A stretch of DNA of 8,208 bases from Collinsella sp. (GTDB lineage: Bacteria; Actinomycetota; Coriobacteriia; Coriobacteriales; Coriobacteriaceae), in contig DXZN01000074.1 of assembly GCA_019419645.1 (NCBI GenBank), positions 1 through 8,208 of the forward strand, given 5' to 3'. Below are positions 1-5,863 of this stretch, one piece after another (the first letter of the stretch is position 1; every line of letters begins with the position of its first letter). A program made the position numbers and the translations under genes. The notes beneath the pieces were generated by a model. That model ran no database searches, had not been told where the DNA came from, and worked only from the letters and a program-made list of their open reading frames with translations.

Positions 1-749
1 ACAATGCGGCTTGCAAGTGCCTGGGCGCCCGCCTCATTTTCGACATGGTCGATGACAACCTCGCCGCCGGTAAAGCCCTCGGCCTCCATGGTGTCGACAA
101 TCTTGCCAAGCATCTTCTTTTCGCCACGGGTGTGACCGACGAGCTTAATCTCCCCCGCCTCGCTTGCCGTGCCTAAAACTCGAATGTTGAGTTTATTGGC
201 AATAACGCCGGCCGCCTTGGGGATACGTCCGGCCTTCGCAAGGTTTTCGTAATTGCACAGGCTAAATAGGATCTTGCTGTTCTGTTCCAGCTCTTCAAAA
301 TAGCCGCAGGCTTCCTCAAATGAAACGTCTGGATTGCTTGCGAGATAGCGGTCGAACAGCAAAAAGATCAGGTCCATTTTGCCGCCGGCTGCGCGTGAAT
401 TGACCAGATGAATCTTTCGGTTCGGATCCTCGGCAAGAACCAAATCGCGTGCCGTGGCGGCGGCATTGTAGCTTCCCGAGACGCCCTCGGAGATAGGCAT
501 GCAAATTGTCTTGTCGGCAAGCCTAAAGAGTTCGGTCCACTCGCCTACGCTCGGACAGGCGCTCGAAGAAGCGCTCGACTCCGCCTGCACGGCGCAATTG
601 AGTTCGCGAACATCGAGCGTGAGGTCATCGACGAACTCGCGCTCCCCCACTCGAATTTTAAGGGGTGCATATGCAAAGGTGGTATGGGGCGCGGTCGGTT
701 GCCAATCACGGAGGTTGCAGCTCGAATCGGAGATAAGTGCCCAGCTCAT
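1..749 (-). CDS. DegV family fatty-acid-binding protein, 3' end cut by window edge
   Basis: Reading the minus strand from the ATG at 749 gives an open frame of 249 full codons that runs off the left edge; family members are about 280 residues, so only the C-terminal tip is missing. Visible DegV hallmarks are the N-terminal SDSS (residues 7-10), the PISEGVSGSY segment (85-94) that corresponds to the serine/glycine lipid-carboxylate-binding loop, and NLAKAGRIPKAAG (169-181), equivalent to the usual L-x-KGGRI-x(3)-A-x-x-G. The family (FakB in Firmicutes) binds a fatty acid and presents it to the kinase FakA for phosphorylation; which fatty acid is used here cannot be told. The start is supported by an AGAAAGGA ribosome site at 756-763. 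A promoter lies just upstream and a terminator separates it from the preceding NlpC/P60 gene, so it is probably an independent unit. Not a shadow frame: plus-strand ORFs over this stretch have no recognisable content. Confidence 0.9.
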   Translation of the reverse strand, partial: MSWALISDSSCNLRDWQPTAPHTTFAYAPLKIRVGEREFVDDLTLDVRELNCAVQAESSASSSACPSVGEWTELFRLADKTICMPISEGVSGSYNAAATARDLVLAEDPNRKIHLVNSRAAGGKMDLIFLLFDRYLASNPDVSFEEACGYFEELEQNSKILFSLCNYENLAKAGRIPKAAGVIANKLNIRVLGTASEAGEIKLVGHTRGEKKMLGKIVDTMEAEGFTGGEVVIDHVENEAGAQALASRI

Positions 750-778
750 AGAGGGTCCTTTCTAGATGTTTCTAATTT

Positions 779-806
779 ATTATAGCCATCTTGCTTACCT
801 TTGAAA
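779..806 (-). promoter_or_regulatory. Sigma-70-type promoter of the DegV gene
   Basis: On the minus strand a perfect TATAAT -10 (779-784) is preceded by TTTCAA (801-806), a partial -35 match, at 16 bases. Transcription would begin about 20 bases before the AGAAAGGA ribosome site of the DegV gene. Confidence 0.6.
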
Positions 807-813
807 CGTGCAT

Positions 814-830
814 CTAGTATTGAAAACTAG
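814..830. repeat. Short inverted repeat upstream of the DegV promoter
   Basis: CTAGT (814-818) and ACTAG (826-830) form a 5-base inverted repeat around a 7-base spacer, directly upstream of the -35 box of the DegV promoter. It could be an operator, but arms this short can arise by chance. Confidence 0.25.
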
Positions 831-860
831 CTCATTGGGATCATGTATGGAGCACGGTCA

Positions 861-899
861 CAAATAAATGAACCTCGCAGCCCAAAGGCCACGAGGTTC
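861..899 (-). terminator. Hairpin terminator after the NlpC/P60 gene
   Basis: An 8-base perfect inverted repeat, GAACCTCG (870-877) and CGAGGTTC (892-899), lies 25 bases past the NlpC/P60 stop codon. On the minus strand the stem is followed by ATTTATTTG (861-869), a T-rich but interrupted tail, as in an intrinsic terminator. It would close the pgsA-to-NlpC/P60 operon before the DegV promoter. Confidence 0.6.
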
Positions 900-924
900 A
901 CATTCGTTTGCTATACAGAGTGAC

Positions 925-2043
925 TTAGTAGCGCACGAAAATATAGTTGTTGTTCATGCCGGCTGCGACGGAGCTGATGATGACGCCCGTCTTGTAGTCG
1001 GAAGCATGGATCATCTGACCATTACCGATATAGATGCCAGTATGGTAGGAGTTAACCACGACATCGCCGGGTTGCGGGTCGGACACGCGGGTCCAACCCA
1101 TGAAGGTGCCGGTGGTGCCCAGACGGCAGTAGCGACCCGTGAGACAGTAGCTTACAAAACCGGAGCAGTCAAAGCTGTCCGGTCCAATGCCGCCCCAGGA
1201 ATAAGCGCAACCAAGCTTGCTGTAGGCGCGCGAAACAACGGAACCACCGTCAACAGACTGGCTCGGCGCAGAAGGGGCCGGAGCCGGAGCGGGCGTCGAG
1301 GGCTGCGGCGTAGGAGCAGGAGCGGGAGCGGGCGCAGGTGTGTTGCCGCCGTTGTTAGTTGTGCCGCCGCCATTGTTGGTGTTCTCGGTCGTACCGGCGG
1401 TATCGTTGCTTACCGTGGCCTTTTCGGCTGTGCTGGCATTTATGCCGGCCTGCAGAGCCGCATTGGCCTCGGCCTCGGCGGCAAGCTCGGCCTGCAGCTG
1501 AGAATCTAGGGAGTTCACGATGCTCTGGGCTTCTGCCTGCTGGGCGTTGAGCTCGTCGACTTTCTTTTGCGTGGCGGCGACGTTCTTCTCCTGCTCGGCC
1601 TGCTTATCGGTGAGCTGCTGCTTAAGGTCCTTGACATCCTGAATGGTCTGGGCCTGCTTGTCGGAAACCTTGCCGTAATAGAACAGACGATTGAGCATGT
1701 CGCCCAGATCGTCGACGCCCGTCAGAACCTGAAGGAGACTCAGACCGCCGGTCTTGTACTCACCGGCAACGTAGCTCGAAAGCTTTGCCTGGCCCTCGGC
1801 AATCTCTTGCTGCTTTTGCGTGATCTCGCCTGCAGTCTGATCAAGCTCCTGCGTCTGTGCGGAGAGTTCTTCATGAATTTGCTGGGTCTGCGTGCCGATC
1901 TGCTCGAGTTTGGTACGAGCAGCGGCAAGGTCGGATGCGGTATCGGCATAGGCCGGAGCCGCGAGGCCCAGGCCCAAAACACAAGCGAGGGTTGCCGTAG
2001 CAGCGCAGCGTGCCATGTTTTTGTGCGTATTTGCTGTGCGCAT
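925..2043 (-). CDS. Secreted coiled-coil NlpC/P60 peptidoglycan endopeptidase
   Basis: A 372-residue exported cell-wall hydrolase. Residues 1-33 form a signal peptide (charged start, hydrophobic core ACVLGLGLAAP, AYA cleavage site before D34). Residues about 35-200 are a Q/E/K/A-rich coiled coil like that in RipA/PcsB-type hydrolases, which may restrain or recruit the enzyme. Residues about 210-262 are a low-complexity linker, first Gly/Asn/Thr-rich and then Ala-Pro repeats, suitable for crossing the wall. The C-terminal NlpC/P60 domain (about 265-372) has the catalytic cysteine in FDCSGFV (C293), the histidine in YHTGIYIG (H334) and the third polar residue in MIHAS (H346). By family it should cleave the D-Glu to diamino-acid bond of stem peptides during growth or separation. 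The start is set by a GGAAAGGAAG ribosome site (2048-2057); an in-frame ATG at codon 10 is less well placed. It follows apt by 32 bases with no room for a good promoter, so it is probably co-transcribed, and it ends at a hairpin. Confidence 0.93.
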   Translation of the reverse strand: MRTANTHKNMARCAATATLACVLGLGLAAPAYADTASDLAAARTKLEQIGTQTQQIHEELSAQTQELDQTAGEITQKQQEIAEGQAKLSSYVAGEYKTGGLSLLQVLTGVDDLGDMLNRLFYYGKVSDKQAQTIQDVKDLKQQLTDKQAEQEKNVAATQKKVDELNAQQAEAQSIVNSLDSQLQAELAAEAEANAALQAGINASTAEKATVSNDTAGTTENTNNGGGTTNNGGNTPAPAPAPAPTPQPSTPAPAPAPSAPSQSVDGGSVVSRAYSKLGCAYSWGGIGPDSFDCSGFVSYCLTGRYCRLGTTGTFMGWTRVSDPQPGDVVVNSYHTGIYIGNGQMIHASDYKTGVIISSVAAGMNNNYIFVRY

Positions 2044-2075
2044 GGAGCTTCCTTTCCGGTATCTAAGGGTAGCGG

Positions 2076-2606
2076 CTAGTTCACCGTTACCAGGCTAAAG
2101 AGCTCGACGTCCTCGTTGGAAGGCGTGAGCTTCTTGCGCGGGTTGAGAAACGCAAGCTCGAGGATACAACCGTAACCCACAAGCTTTGCGCCCATATCTC
2201 GCACCAGTTTACCTGTTGCCTCGACGGTTCCGCCCGTCGCGACCAAGTCGTCCAGAATCAACACGGTATCTTTAGAGGTAATGGCATCGGCGTGGATCTC
2301 GATAGAGTCGGTGCCATATTCGAGATCGTAGCTCTCGCTCACCGTCTTGCGAGGCAGCTTGCCCGGCTTGCGTGCGGGCACAAAGCCAGCGCCCAGGGCG
2401 ACGGCCACGGGCACGCCGACCATAAAGCCGCGAGCCTCGGGACCCACGACCTTGGTGATGCCCATGCCGGCAAAATGCTCGGCCAGGGCATCCACCATGG
2501 CCTTCAGGGCCTCGGGATTGCCAAAGAGCGGCGTGATGTCCTTAAAGACGACTCCGGGCTCGGGATAGTCGGGGATGTCGACGATGTGAGATTCGAAGTC
2601 GTACAT
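2076..2606 (-). CDS. apt: Adenine phosphoribosyltransferase
   Basis: A 176-residue cytoplasmic type I phosphoribosyltransferase, full length for the Apt family. It makes AMP and pyrophosphate from adenine and PRPP in purine salvage. The PRPP-binding motif VLILDDLVATGGT is at residues 115-127, GPEARGF (55-61) matches the conserved Apt segment, and the N-terminal IPDYPEPGVVFKDITPL (11-27) is a typical Apt opening. ATG at 2606 is preceded by GAAAGG a few bases away. It lies 38 bases after the MerR-type gene and 32 bases before the NlpC/P60 gene, all in one direction, so it is probably part of their transcript. No frameshift or missing motif residue is seen. Confidence 0.95.
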   Translation of the reverse strand: MYDFESHIVDIPDYPEPGVVFKDITPLFGNPEALKAMVDALAEHFAGMGITKVVGPEARGFMVGVPVAVALGAGFVPARKPGKLPRKTVSESYDLEYGTDSIEIHADAITSKDTVLILDDLVATGGTVEATGKLVRDMGAKLVGYGCILELAFLNPRKKLTPSNEDVELFSLVTVN

Positions 2607-2644
2607 GGCATGACCTTTCAGGGGAGGCTGGTTTGTAGCAGCGT

Positions 2645-3529
2645 CTATTTGGCCGCGCTGGCGGTGCCGGCGCGTGAGGGGGTGACAACCTTGAGCGGCT
2701 GCACGAGGGATTCCTCACGCACGGGGACCGCGGAGGTAGATGCCTCTTCGCTTTTGGCCTTGGTTGACTCGGAGCGTGCGATCTCCTCGTCGAGGGCATC
2801 GATATCGGCATCCTCCACCACGGCGTTGAGTGACTCAAATACACGGTTCTTGAGCAGAGCGGTATGGACGCCCTCGGTGAGGTCATGCAGCTTCTTAAAT
2901 GCACGCTCGAGCTTGGCATCGCGCTCGTCGTCGGAAGTATCCATACCGAGCATGCTTACGAGCACCTGCTCAAACATCGAGGACTCGCGGTTTGCGGACG
3001 ATACGTACTGGCGCAGGTTGCGGGGCTCGATATGGAAGCGTGACAGCTCGGAACAGTAGCGGATGATTGGAAAATCGCGACCATCGACGAGCGCACGATT
3101 CTGCGGACTCTTGATGATGCGAATGAGGTCGTTCTCGGCGAGCGAGCGGATAAACGAAATCTCGACGCCCAGCATATCGGGAATGGTCTCAATGGGATGC
3201 AGCTTTTGCTTAGTCTCCTTGGGCTCCGTCTTGAGCGGAACATCGGACAGCAAGCCCACCTCGTAAGCGAGCGTTGACAGGTCCGTGGCGTTTTCCAAGC
3301 GCTGCTTAATCACGTTGAGCGGCATGTAGCGGGTCTTCTGCAAATGCAGGATGACCTCCAGGCGATCAACGTCCTCCTTAGAGTACTGACGGTATCCCTT
3401 AGGCGTACGATGAGGGGTAATGAGCCCCTCATCTTCTAGAAATCTAATTTTTGAGTTCGAAAGATCGGGGTATGCGCCTCGAAGTAGGTTGACGACTTGG
3501 CCGATACTCAGATAGTTGCGTTCGGCCAT
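2645..3529 (-). CDS. ftsR: MerR-family regulator, FtsR type
   Basis: A 294-residue DNA-binding protein. Residues about 6-75 are a MerR-type winged helix-turn-helix (YLSIGQVVNLL, SKIRFLEDEGLITPHR, KGYRQYS). The rest is not a standard metal- or drug-binding MerR tail: about 110-200 looks like a second folded domain (ETIPDMLGVEISFIRSLAEN onward), followed by an acidic helical part and a Ser/Ala-rich tail with no conserved cysteines. The long form lying directly after an FHA gene matches the actinobacterial pair Rv1827-Rv1828 of Mycobacterium and odhI-ftsR of Corynebacterium, where FtsR activates ftsZ. The same job here is inference from domain and context. The ATG is 3 bases after the FHA stop codon, with GGTGAG inside the end of the FHA gene as ribosome site, so translation is probably coupled. 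Confidence 0.83.
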   Translation of the reverse strand: MAERNYLSIGQVVNLLRGAYPDLSNSKIRFLEDEGLITPHRTPKGYRQYSKEDVDRLEVILHLQKTRYMPLNVIKQRLENATDLSTLAYEVGLLSDVPLKTEPKETKQKLHPIETIPDMLGVEISFIRSLAENDLIRIIKSPQNRALVDGRDFPIIRYCSELSRFHIEPRNLRQYVSSANRESSMFEQVLVSMLGMDTSDDERDAKLERAFKKLHDLTEGVHTALLKNRVFESLNAVVEDADIDALDEEIARSESTKAKSEEASTSAVPVREESLVQPLKVVTPSRAGTASAAK

Positions 3530-3532
3530 GCC

Positions 3533-3967
3533 CTACTCACCGGTTTCGATGCGCTCCGGCGTGCTCTCGTGGTAGATGAGCGTAAACGTACCGATCTGGA
3601 CGGAAGAACCGTCGTGCAGCGGGGCTGCATTGACGATGGCGCCGTCGACCCAGGTGCCATTGAGCGAGCCCAAGTCCTCGATGCGAGCGCCGAGGCCCTC
3701 GCGGATAATGCGCGCGTGGCTGCGCGATACGGTCATGTCATTAAGGAAGATGCCATTCGCGGGATCGCGGCCGATGGTGGTCACGTCGTCCTCGAGCTCA
3801 AAGGCGGCACCAGTCTGCGGACCCTTGACGATGGACAGAACGGGGGCGGTGATGCGCACGTTGGCCATGAGGTCGGGAACGGTGACGTCGCTTGAAGGCA
3901 CGCGGAATACGCAGGTAGCGTCAGCAGTCTTATCATTCTGAGGCATATTGTTAACCATGTTGTCCAT
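3533..3967 (-). CDS. garA: FHA-domain protein of the GarA/OdhI type
   Basis: A 144-residue cytoplasmic phosphothreonine-binding protein. The FHA domain (about 42-135) has the core residues: GRDP with R67, TVSRSHA with S81, R82 and H84, and GSLNGT with N103. The N-terminal tail carries DATCVFR (residues 16-22), which lines up with the ETTSVFR segment of GarA/OdhI, whose threonines are phosphorylated by Ser/Thr kinases and then bound by the protein's own FHA domain as an on/off switch. Here only the second threonine (T18) is kept. In GarA/OdhI the unphosphorylated form controls 2-oxoglutarate metabolism; the target in this organism is unknown. I chose the ATG at 3967, which has AGGGG five bases upstream. 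An upstream TTG at 4000 has no ribosome site. It sits between pgsA and the FtsR-type gene, as in other actinobacteria. Confidence 0.87.
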   Translation of the reverse strand: MDNMVNNMPQNDKTADATCVFRVPSSDVTVPDLMANVRITAPVLSIVKGPQTGAAFELEDDVTTIGRDPANGIFLNDMTVSRSHARIIREGLGARIEDLGSLNGTWVDGAIVNAAPLHDGSSVQIGTFTLIYHESTPERIETGE

Positions 3968-3972
3968 GACAA

Positions 3973-3977
3973 CCCCT
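3973..3977 (-). promoter_or_regulatory. Ribosome binding site deciding the FHA gene start
   Basis: AGGGG on the minus strand, five bases before the ATG at 3967. The upstream in-frame TTG at 4000 lacks any purine-rich site, so this element argues for the 144-residue form over a 155-residue one. Confidence 0.65.
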
Positions 3978-4033
3978 AACTTATCGCGGACGTGCCGCAA
4001 ATAATGAACCGTACGTAATCATACCCCAACGAA

Positions 4034-4738
4034 TCAGTCTTCGATTTCGGGGTTAAGAAAGTCGATGTCCTCGTCCTCGGGATGCGCGAGAGCCTGTTTA
4101 ATGGCCACTCCGCCCTTAATGGAGTAGATGACAGCGGTGAGCATGGAGAAGATCACACCGCCATACACAAAGAAGATGCCGAGGGGCACCGAGCTTCCGT
4201 TGAGACCCGGGAAGGCCGTGAGGGTTGAAGGTAAAAGGTGCAGGCCGTCAACAACGGGGAACCCGAGCAGCATGAGCGAGAAGCCGGTCATGAGCAGCGC
4301 GGTGGCAATCTTTCCGGGAAAGACGACATCGATGGGGCGTCGGTGATAATGACGCACGATAAGCGTGCCGATGCCCAGATAGATGTCGCGGCCAATAATG
4401 AGCACGCAGACCCAGATGGGCAGCTCTCCGCGGACTACCAGTCCCAAGACGCCGGTGAACAGCAGCGCACGGTCGCAAATGGGATCCATGACCTTGCCGA
4501 GCCACGAGACCGTCTTAGTCATGCGGGCGATTTGACCGTCCATCCAGTCGGTGGAGGCGGCAACGGCGTAGATAACGATGGCGATGACGCGGTTGTTGTC
4601 CGTCACAAACAGGTACAGAAATACCAAGGTGAGGATCAGGCGCGTAAAGGTTATGAAATTGGAGATCGTAAAGATCTTATTCGACGGGTAATCGGAAGTG
4701 CCGATAAGCTCCTTTTTGATCTTCTTTTTGATGCCCAC
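4034..4738 (-). CDS. pgsA: CDP-alcohol phosphatidyltransferase, PgsA-like
   Basis: An integral membrane enzyme of 234 residues from the GTG at 4738. It carries the complete CDP-alcohol phosphatidyltransferase signature D-x2-DG-x2-AR-x8-G-x3-D-x3-D: D64, D67, G68, A71, R72, G81, D85 and D89. These bind metal and the CDP-diacylglycerol headgroup. Several hydrophobic segments fit the six-helix family fold: residues about 27-46, 50-62, 91-106, 108-127, 143-162 and 184-206, followed by an acidic C-terminal tail. The likely reaction is CDP-diacylglycerol plus glycerol-3-phosphate to phosphatidylglycerol phosphate, but phosphatidylinositol phosphate or cardiolipin synthases share the signature, so the acceptor is not certain. 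The frame stays open upstream to an ATG at 4828, but that has no ribosome site and would place the promoter inside the gene; the GTG has GGGGGAG four bases upstream. It is the first gene of the leftward operon and ends 66 bases before the FHA start. Confidence 0.87.
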   Translation of the reverse strand: MGIKKKIKKELIGTSDYPSNKIFTISNFITFTRLILTLVFLYLFVTDNNRVIAIVIYAVAASTDWMDGQIARMTKTVSWLGKVMDPICDRALLFTGVLGLVVRGELPIWVCVLIIGRDIYLGIGTLIVRHYHRRPIDVVFPGKIATALLMTGFSLMLLGFPVVDGLHLLPSTLTAFPGLNGSSVPLGIFFVYGGVIFSMLTAVIYSIKGGVAIKQALAHPEDEDIDFLNPEIED

Positions 4739-4742
4739 AGGA

Positions 4743-4749
4743 CTCCCCC
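4743..4749 (-). promoter_or_regulatory. Ribosome binding site deciding the pgsA GTG start
   Basis: GGGGGAG on the minus strand, four bases before the GTG at 4738. The alternative ATG codons at 4828 and 4813 have no purine-rich sequence in front of them. Confidence 0.6.
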
Positions 4750-4774
4750 GCTGGTTAACGACAAAACTTTCGCT

Positions 4775-4803
4775 ACTATACCCGTTCCGGCGATGTCTAT
4801 CCA
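4775..4803 (-). promoter_or_regulatory. Sigma-70-type promoter of the pgsA operon
   Basis: On the minus strand TGGATA (4798-4803, 4 of 6 to the -35 consensus) and TATAGT (4775-4780, 5 of 6 to the -10 consensus) are separated by exactly 17 bases. Transcription would start near 4768, giving a leader of about 30 bases before the GTG of pgsA. Confidence 0.6.
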
Positions 4804-4865
4804 GCGTAAGCATAGAGAGTCCAGACATGAGGAAGGCGCTTTTGGGCGGCGGTGGATTTCACATT

Positions 4866-4924
4866 CGTGTACATCAGCCTCCAAACATGCCGAAAAATGT
4901 CGGTTTTGGAGGGTGATGTACACG
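4866..4924. repeat. 59-base imperfect palindrome
   Basis: CGTGTACATCA (4866-4876) pairs perfectly with TGATGTACACG (4914-4924). After one G/G mismatch the stem continues with CCTCCAAA (4878-4885) against TTTGGAGG (4905-4912). Inside, CCGA (4890-4893) can pair with TCGG (4900-4903) around a small loop. It could fold as RNA or as a DNA cruciform. It follows no gene end on either strand, so a simple terminator role does not fit. A dispersed REP-like element or an operator shared by the divergent units is more likely. Confidence 0.8.
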
Positions 4925-5001
4925 TTTTGATTCGGTGATTACATCGATCGGGAAAGTTGTTGCCTTAAGCAAATTAATCATGATGTCCGGGTCGAGAAGG
5001 G

Positions 5002-5029
5002 TTGGCGCCAAAAGAACCCAACGGCCGTT
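5002..5029. repeat. Two perfect 10-base palindromes in the lan leader region
   Basis: TTGGCGCCAA (5002-5011) and AACGGCCGTT (5020-5029) are each perfectly self-complementary, with centres 18 bases apart. GTTGG (5001-5005) can also pair with CCAAC (5018-5022). They may be paired operator half-sites for a regulator of the transporter operon, for example the response regulator encoded downstream. Confidence 0.45.
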
Positions 5030-5052
5030 ATGGCTTCGTTAGAAACGCGCCC

Positions 5053-5110
5053 CACCATGGATGGTGAACCCGAAAGGTAAGGCGCGCGGGCACGGTGACT
5101 CGGCCCGCGC
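5053..5110 (+). repeat. Palindrome and GC-rich hairpin in the lanF 5' leader
   Basis: CACCAT (5053-5058) and ATGGTG (5061-5066) are inverted around two bases. Further on, GCGCGGGC (5084-5091) and GCCCGCGC (5103-5110) form an 8-base all-G/C stem with an 11-base loop. The hairpin ends 24 bases before the lanF start and 11 bases before its ribosome site. No T-run follows, so it is not a standard terminator; it could shape leader RNA stability or translation. Confidence 0.5.
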
Positions 5111-5134
5111 TCCCGGAAGAGAAAGGATAAACCC

Positions 5135-5863
5135 ATGGGTTACATGCTCGAGACGCGTGGGCTCACCAAGCGCTTCGGCCGCGGCGACCAGGCGCAGGAC
5201 GCCGTGGCCGATGTGAGCCTTCATATCCGCGAGGGCGAGGTGTACGGGCTGCTCGGTCCCAACGGCGCCGGCAAGTCGACAACGCTCAAGATGATCTGCG
5301 GGATGCTGCGGCCGACGGCCGGGGAGATCCTCTTTGCCGGGCACGCCTGGCGCCGCGAGGACCTCTACGCAATCGGCAGCCTCATCGAGGAGGCGCCGCT
5401 CTACCCCAACCTCACCGCGCGCGAGAACCTGCGCGTGCGCACCACGCTGCTGGGCCTTCCCGAGAGCCGCATAGATGAGGTGCTCGCCGCCGTGGACCTC
5501 GCGGACACCGGGAAGAAGCGCGCCGGGCGCTTCTCGATGGGCATGCGGCAGCGCCTGGGGCTCGCACTGGCGCTGATCGCCCGGCCACGCCTGCTCGTGC
5601 TCGACGAGCCCACCAACGGCCTCGACCCCATCGGCATCGAGGAGCTGCGCGACCAGATCCGCGGCTTCGCGGCGGCGGGTACGACGGTGATCGTCTCGAG
5701 CCACATCCTCTCCGAGGTGCAGCAGATGGCGGACACCATCGGCATCATCTGCGGGGGGCGCCTCGCCTACGAGGATGCGCTTCGTCCCGGGCAGGACCTC
5801 GAGGAACTCTTCATGAGCTTCTGCCGGGAAGGGCGACGAGCGCGCGGGGAGGTGGCGGCATGA
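5135..5863 (+). CDS. lanF: Lantibiotic-protection ABC transporter, ATPase subunit (LanF/BcrA type)
   Basis: A 242-residue cytoplasmic ATPase that powers the membrane partners encoded next. All nucleotide-binding parts are present: Walker A GPNGAGKST (41-49), signature region FSMGMRQR (133-140, SMGM in place of LSGGQ), Walker B LLVLDEPT (153-160) and the switch histidine in SSH (190). The Q-loop position reads SLIEEAPLYPNLTARENL (82-99), with glutamate (E85/E86) instead of glutamine. This 'E-loop' is characteristic of LanF/BcrA-type immunity ATPases such as NukF, rather than exporters in general. By family, the complex clears lantibiotics or similar peptides from the membrane. ATG at 5135 has AAAGGA (5122-5127) seven bases upstream. 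Its stop overlaps the lanE start by four bases. Codons are strongly G/C-ending, unlike the genes to the left. Confidence 0.92.
   Translation: MGYMLETRGLTKRFGRGDQAQDAVADVSLHIREGEVYGLLGPNGAGKSTTLKMICGMLRPTAGEILFAGHAWRREDLYAIGSLIEEAPLYPNLTARENLRVRTTLLGLPESRIDEVLAAVDLADTGKKRAGRFSMGMRQRLGLALALIARPRLLVLDEPTNGLDPIGIEELRDQIRGFAAAGTTVIVSSHILSEVQQMADTIGIICGGRLAYEDALRPGQDLEELFMSFCREGRRARGEVAA

Larger units (their letters stand above)
4804..5134. other. Divergent intergenic region at a base-composition boundary
   Basis: About 330 bases lie between the pgsA promoter and the first gene of the rightward cluster. No credible gene, tRNA or integrase is seen. The region holds a 59-base palindrome (4866-4924), an AT-rich patch (4921-4980 has 23 G+C in 60 bases by hand count) and several palindromes in 5002-5110. 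The rightward operon must be transcribed from here, but I find no clear -35/-10 pair for it. The patch around 4944-4985 is the most likely place. Confidence 0.6.

Noticed and set aside
1260..1350. Repetitive GGAGC/GGGCG stretch, considered as a DNA repeat array
   Set aside because: It is the coding sequence of the Ala-Pro linker of the NlpC/P60 protein.
868..1509. Plus-strand frame of 213 residues opposite the NlpC/P60 gene
   Set aside because: Low-complexity Arg/Gly-rich product, antisense to a clearly real protein with catalytic residues.
2292..3059. Plus-strand frame opposite apt and the MerR-type gene
   Set aside because: It crosses two well-supported genes and shows no domain.
4018..4023. 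TATGAT on the minus strand between pgsA and the FHA gene, considered as an internal promoter
   Set aside because: No acceptable -35 box at 16-18 bases upstream.
4827..4916. Short plus-strand frame of 29 residues upstream of lanF, considered as a lantibiotic precursor
   Set aside because: It has no cysteine, no leader-like acidic segment and no ribosome site, and its second half is simply the palindrome read as codons.
5057..5080. Seven-codon frame before lanF, considered as a leader peptide
   Set aside because: No ribosome site precedes it and the sequence shows no run of regulatory codons.
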